Shown here in pieces: positions 51,262 through 54,411 of a stretch of 54,411 nucleotides of DNA. The notes under the pieces were generated by a model. That model had not been told where the DNA came from, ran no database searches, and was given only the letters and a program-made list of their open reading frames with translations. This DNA comes from Suillus spraguei. Taxonomy: Eukaryota; Basidiomycota; Agaricomycetes; Boletales; Suillaceae. A program made the position numbers and the translations under genes. Location: NCBI GenBank assembly GCA_016800925.1, contig JABCPU010000434.1, forward strand, positions 1 through 54,411. Reading direction: 5' to 3'. Within the stretch, counting starts at the first letter, position 1; every line of letters starts with the position of its first letter.

Positions 51262-52598
51262 TTAGATGAGGGATGGCACGTGGTTCGTATCCCATCATCA
51301 GATAGAAGGGTGATGCGTTCCTTGCATCGTGTTTTCGATGGTTATGGACAAATTCGGTGATTGGTAGATGTTCTACCCAATTTTCAGGGTTGTTGCGGCA
51401 ATAGATGCATAAGTATGTTTCAAGTTCTTGATTAAGCCTTTCAGGTTGACCATCAGTCTGAGGGTGATCAGCCATGGATGGGGCAATGATGTAGTCGAGA
51501 AGTCGGGCAAGCTCTTTAGAGAAGCATGATAGGAATTGTGGGCCTCAATCCGAGATGACTTTGTCATGGAGTCCAAATTGTCAGTAAACGTGTTTCAAGA
51601 ATAGTTTAGCAATGCCTTCCGAAGTGACAGTTTTCAAACAAGGGATAATAATTTACCCCCCTTTGTAAGGCCATGGTCTACCACAACCATGATACTGTCA
51701 AAGCCTCCAGAGACAGGGAGGTCAGTGATAAGGTCGACAGAGACCTGGGAAAAGGGGCGAGTCGCAGAGGAGGGGATCGGGGTAAGCGGAGGTCGAACAG
51801 GATGTGTATCTGCTTTCATTTGCTGACAAAGGGCGAAACCCTCGACGTATTTCGAATATAAGAGCCCATAGCAGGCCACCAGGCCTCCCGTTTGACGAGT
51901 TCTTCAGTTTTGAATCTACCAGGATGTCCCGCAGTAGGATGATCATGATACCTTTTCAGAATATCTGGACGATGTGCTGGTGGAATGTAGGCACGATTCT
52001 TAAAATAGAGGACGTTCTCCTCAATCTTCCAGTCAGAGAGTGCCAACTTCATAGGTGGAAGGCACATGCCATCAAGGGCATTGGATGCTGTCTTGAAGAC
52101 GGGGTCATCGAGGGGGTCAGAGGATGACAAAACATCCTTCAGGTCGGTGTCAATAAGACGAACAAATAGAGCATCAGGGAGGACAGTCTGGTCCTCGTTA
52201 TCGTCCTTGCCAGAGTCGTAGTCGGGCTGGCGAGATAGTGCATCAGGTACTGCCAATTTGGTACCTGCAATGTGATGCAGTTCAATGTCGTAAATAGACA
52301 AAATCAGTTGCCAACATGCTTGGCGACGGGTAAGCTTCTGTGCACTTCTAAAGTACAGAAGGTTCTTGTGGTTGGTGAATACCAGGATGGGGTGTGGGTT
52401 TCCTTCAAGATAATGACACCATTCATTCAATGCCCGGATTACGGCAAGGAGTTCCCGATCAAAGATCTGGTAATTGTGTTCTGCTGAGTTCAGAGACTGT
52501 GAGAGGTAGGCACATGGGTGATAAACACCATTCTCATCAGTCTGTAAGAGAACTCCGCCAGTTGCTACAAGCGAAGCGTCGGTGGCAATAGCAAATTG
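51262..52598 (-). pseudogene. RNase H and integrase part of the inverted chromovirus copy
   Basis: FDRELLAVIRALNEW, FTNHKNLLYF, AVPDALSRQPDYDSGKDDNEDQT and the HHCC finger ([16 protein letters not shown]) are followed by [31 protein letters not shown] and ASPFYLMMGYEPRAIPH complete the match. A TGA at 51547-51545 replaces the Arg of the ISDRG block and several frame changes occur near 51570-51870. Confidence 0.9.
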
Positions 52599-54236
52599 TC
52601 CCTCCTATTCCTAAAGATCCCGAACCAAAAGTACAAATGCCATGTACTACAGACCCTACTCCCCGTGTACAACTGCCGCGAGCAGTATCACCAATTCCCC
52701 GTGCGGAAAAGTGCAAGACCGAATCCGAGCCCGAGTATCGGATCGGCCAAGAACCTATGGAGCAACGACCAATAGAAGAACAGAAGTATGGAAAAAGAAA
52801 AGCAGAAGAAGAAATTCCTGGACAGGATACAAATGTGCCAAAACTATCCAAGTTTTATGTTCCCCCGAAAACTCTTCAACATACTCCCTCGGCTTCAATT
52901 GAGGAAATCCCCGATGAAGAAGAACCCATGCCCTCGTTCATCCCAACAGAGGATGATGACCAATTCAACACAATGCAAGATGTCTGGCATGCACCAGAAG
53001 TATGCGAAGTTTCTTCTTATGAACTAGGGGATGAAGAATTTCTTGTGGAATACGATACTGATGGAGTTAACATGAGAATCATAGAAGAAGTATCCATGGA
53101 TACACCCCTGACACATGATGGAACTTCTCGACTCAAACAACTCCCAAATTACTCCACAAATTCCCTTTCCCCTCCGAAATACAGCAATAAAGCTCAGCAA
53201 TTCGCCACAGATGAGAAGGAGAAGAAAAAAAACCCTTTGAAGAATTGGTCCCGGAATACTTGCACAACTTTGCGGACGTCTTTGCTAAAGACGGACTGAA
53301 CAAACTACCCCCGAACGCCCTGGTATTGATCATCGGATCGATACTAAACCGGTTTCATCCCTCGCACATCTAAGGTTACCCGCTATCGAAGAAAGAACGC
53401 GCTGCCGTCAAAACGTTTATCAATGAAAACGTTGCGAAAGGTTTCATCTCAGAATCGAAGTCACCCCAAGCTAGTGGCTTCTTCTTTGTAGGAAAGAAGA
53501 GTGGAGAATTGCGCCCCTGTCAAGATTATTGCTACATCAATGATTGGACAGTCAAGAACGCTTATCCACTCCCACTCCCTATTTCCCTCGTCGCATGCCT
53601 TCACAATGCACAGTTCTTCATGAAAATGGACATCCAGTCCGGTTATAATAACATTCGCATCCATCCGGATGATCGCTGGAAAGCAGCATTTACTACGGAA
53701 TTCGGCCTCTTTGAACCAAATGTCATGTTCTTTGGCCTTTGTAATTCCCCGGCAACCTTCCAAGCATACATGAACCGAACCTTCCAACAGGAAATCAATG
53801 AAGGATGGATGGTTATCTACATGGATGATATCCTGATTTTCTCCACGACTATGGCAGAACACTGCAAACAGACAAGACGGGTTTTGATGATGAAGATACG
53901 AAAGGAACATCTGTTCTTGAAACCAGAAAATGCACCTTCAATGCAGAAGAAGTGGAATACCTCAGAATGATAATTCGCCCTGGACAAGTTGCTATGGATA
54001 CCGCCAAGACCAAGGGAATTGCTGAATGGCCAGTCCCAAAATCTGTAAAAGATGTCCGGTCATTCCTCAGCTTTTGCAACTTCTACCGCACATTCATTTC
54101 CCATTATTCTGATATCGCCAGACCCTCATTGAATTAACAAAGAAGAAAGATAAGGCCTTTGTTTGGTCAACCAAATGTATGGACACCTTCGAAGAACTGA
54201 AACGATGCTTCACATCCCAACCGGTACTCCGCAACC
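52599..54236 (+). pseudogene. inverted protease-RT linker and RT segment
   Basis: The 220-residue frame at 52637 is the charged linker (VSPIPRAEKCKTESEPEYRIG, PQEEP-like acidic runs). Then, after frame changes, RT follows: NVAKGFISESKSPQASGFFFVGKKSG, CQDYCYINDWTVKNAY, KMDIQSGYNN, YMDDILIFSTT and FLSFCNFYRTFISHY. It ends at PVLRNP, exactly where the 52598 piece resumes. Confidence 0.9.
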
Positions 54237-54411
54237 CTATTTTTCTTCGATCAATATCCATGTCAATTTCGATTTCGTCTGATTTGGTTATTCGAGGGAG
54301 GGTTAATGTTTCAGCAGCCCAATCTATACTTGGGTTCATTGCGTGTAACCATGGAATCCCCAGAAGGATTTGATCTCTTCTTCCCAGTTTGGTGATATTG
54401 AATTTCCCATA
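54237..54411 (-). pseudogene. protease C-terminal piece of the inverted chromovirus copy
   Basis: Minus-strand residues MNPSIDWAAETLTLPRITKSDEIEIDMDIDRRK match the corresponding region at 47340-47430. It runs off the right edge. Confidence 0.82.

Larger units (their letters stand above)
51262..54411 (-). mobile_element. related chromovirus copy with an internal inversion, running off the window
   Basis: Three pieces of one element are present. 51262-52598 (minus) holds RNase H and integrase; 52599-54236 (plus) holds the protease-RT linker, RT and the start of RNase H; 54237-54411 (minus) holds the protease end. In element order the pieces join as protease, linker-RT, then RNase H-integrase, so the central 1.64 kb is inverted in place. 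The integrase stops at 51262 against the GTTCCC repeat. Stops and frameshifts occur throughout. Confidence 0.85.

Noticed and set aside
1..54411. tRNA or rRNA genes
   Set aside because: No cloverleaf with A and B boxes and no conserved rRNA core was noticed by eye; a tRNAscan or Infernal run would settle it.

Overview
This window looks like nuclear DNA of a mushroom-forming basidiomycete (Agaricomycete). The evidence is GT-AG introns of about 48-62 bp inside recognisable genes, a Crinkler-type effector gene, a fungal NACHT/NLR relic, and chromodomain Ty3/Gypsy elements. It is an accessory, repeat-dominated region. Almost every host gene in it is a truncated or mutated copy. The one host gene that reads through cleanly is a four-exon Crinkler-REase-kinase gene at 16121-18401 on the minus strand. 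No tRNA, rRNA or CRISPR was seen.

Layout. 1-13.7 kb: two degraded XRN1 exonuclease copies (174-850 and 11876-13345) that share a frameshift; a truncated Ty3/Gypsy relic (1153-3349, minus); the 3' end of a second chromovirus (4577-5982); then about 5 kb of satellites, including a long inverted minisatellite (5983-7420), an 83-bp-arm hairpin (7581-7766), a GTTCCC-rich repeat and a TTTCATAGTAG array. 13.7-25.8 kb: a pepsin-like protease pseudogene; the Crinkler-kinase gene; a 1.6-kb array of about 24 units that each look like a small intron (18672-20299); an MFS transporter pseudogene; a solo LTR (23679-24152); and an unrecognised conserved gene copy. 26-32.2 kb: fragments of GMP synthase, a Tc1 element with long terminal repeats (27309-28896), a nearly full-length 26S proteasome Rpn7 pseudogene, and a Mor2/Pag1-like fragment. 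33-41 kb: a cysteine-rich protein fragment, foldback repeats, core-less hAT remnants, a DDE transposase fragment, an NLR fragment and a possible solo LTR.

41726-49311 (minus) is a complete 7.6-kb chromovirus with two LTRs and a CAAAC target duplication. It is inserted in an older LINE RNase H relic. In element order it holds LTR, primer site, gag, protease, RT-RNase H, integrase, chromodomain, an intact extra 489-residue zinc-knuckle ORF, polypurine tract and LTR. Its primer site is the perfect 11-nt complement of the predicted transcript start, which implies Tf1/sushi-like self-priming. 49.4-54.4 kb holds tandem repeats and a third related chromovirus copy with a 1.64-kb internal inversion.

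The common theme is decay. Several gene relics carry in-frame TGA stops where the family has arginine, consistent with CGA-to-TGA (CpG to TpG) mutation. The genes do not form a pathway. The points most worth following are the intron-like satellite, the self-priming chromovirus with its third ORF, and the intact effector gene.
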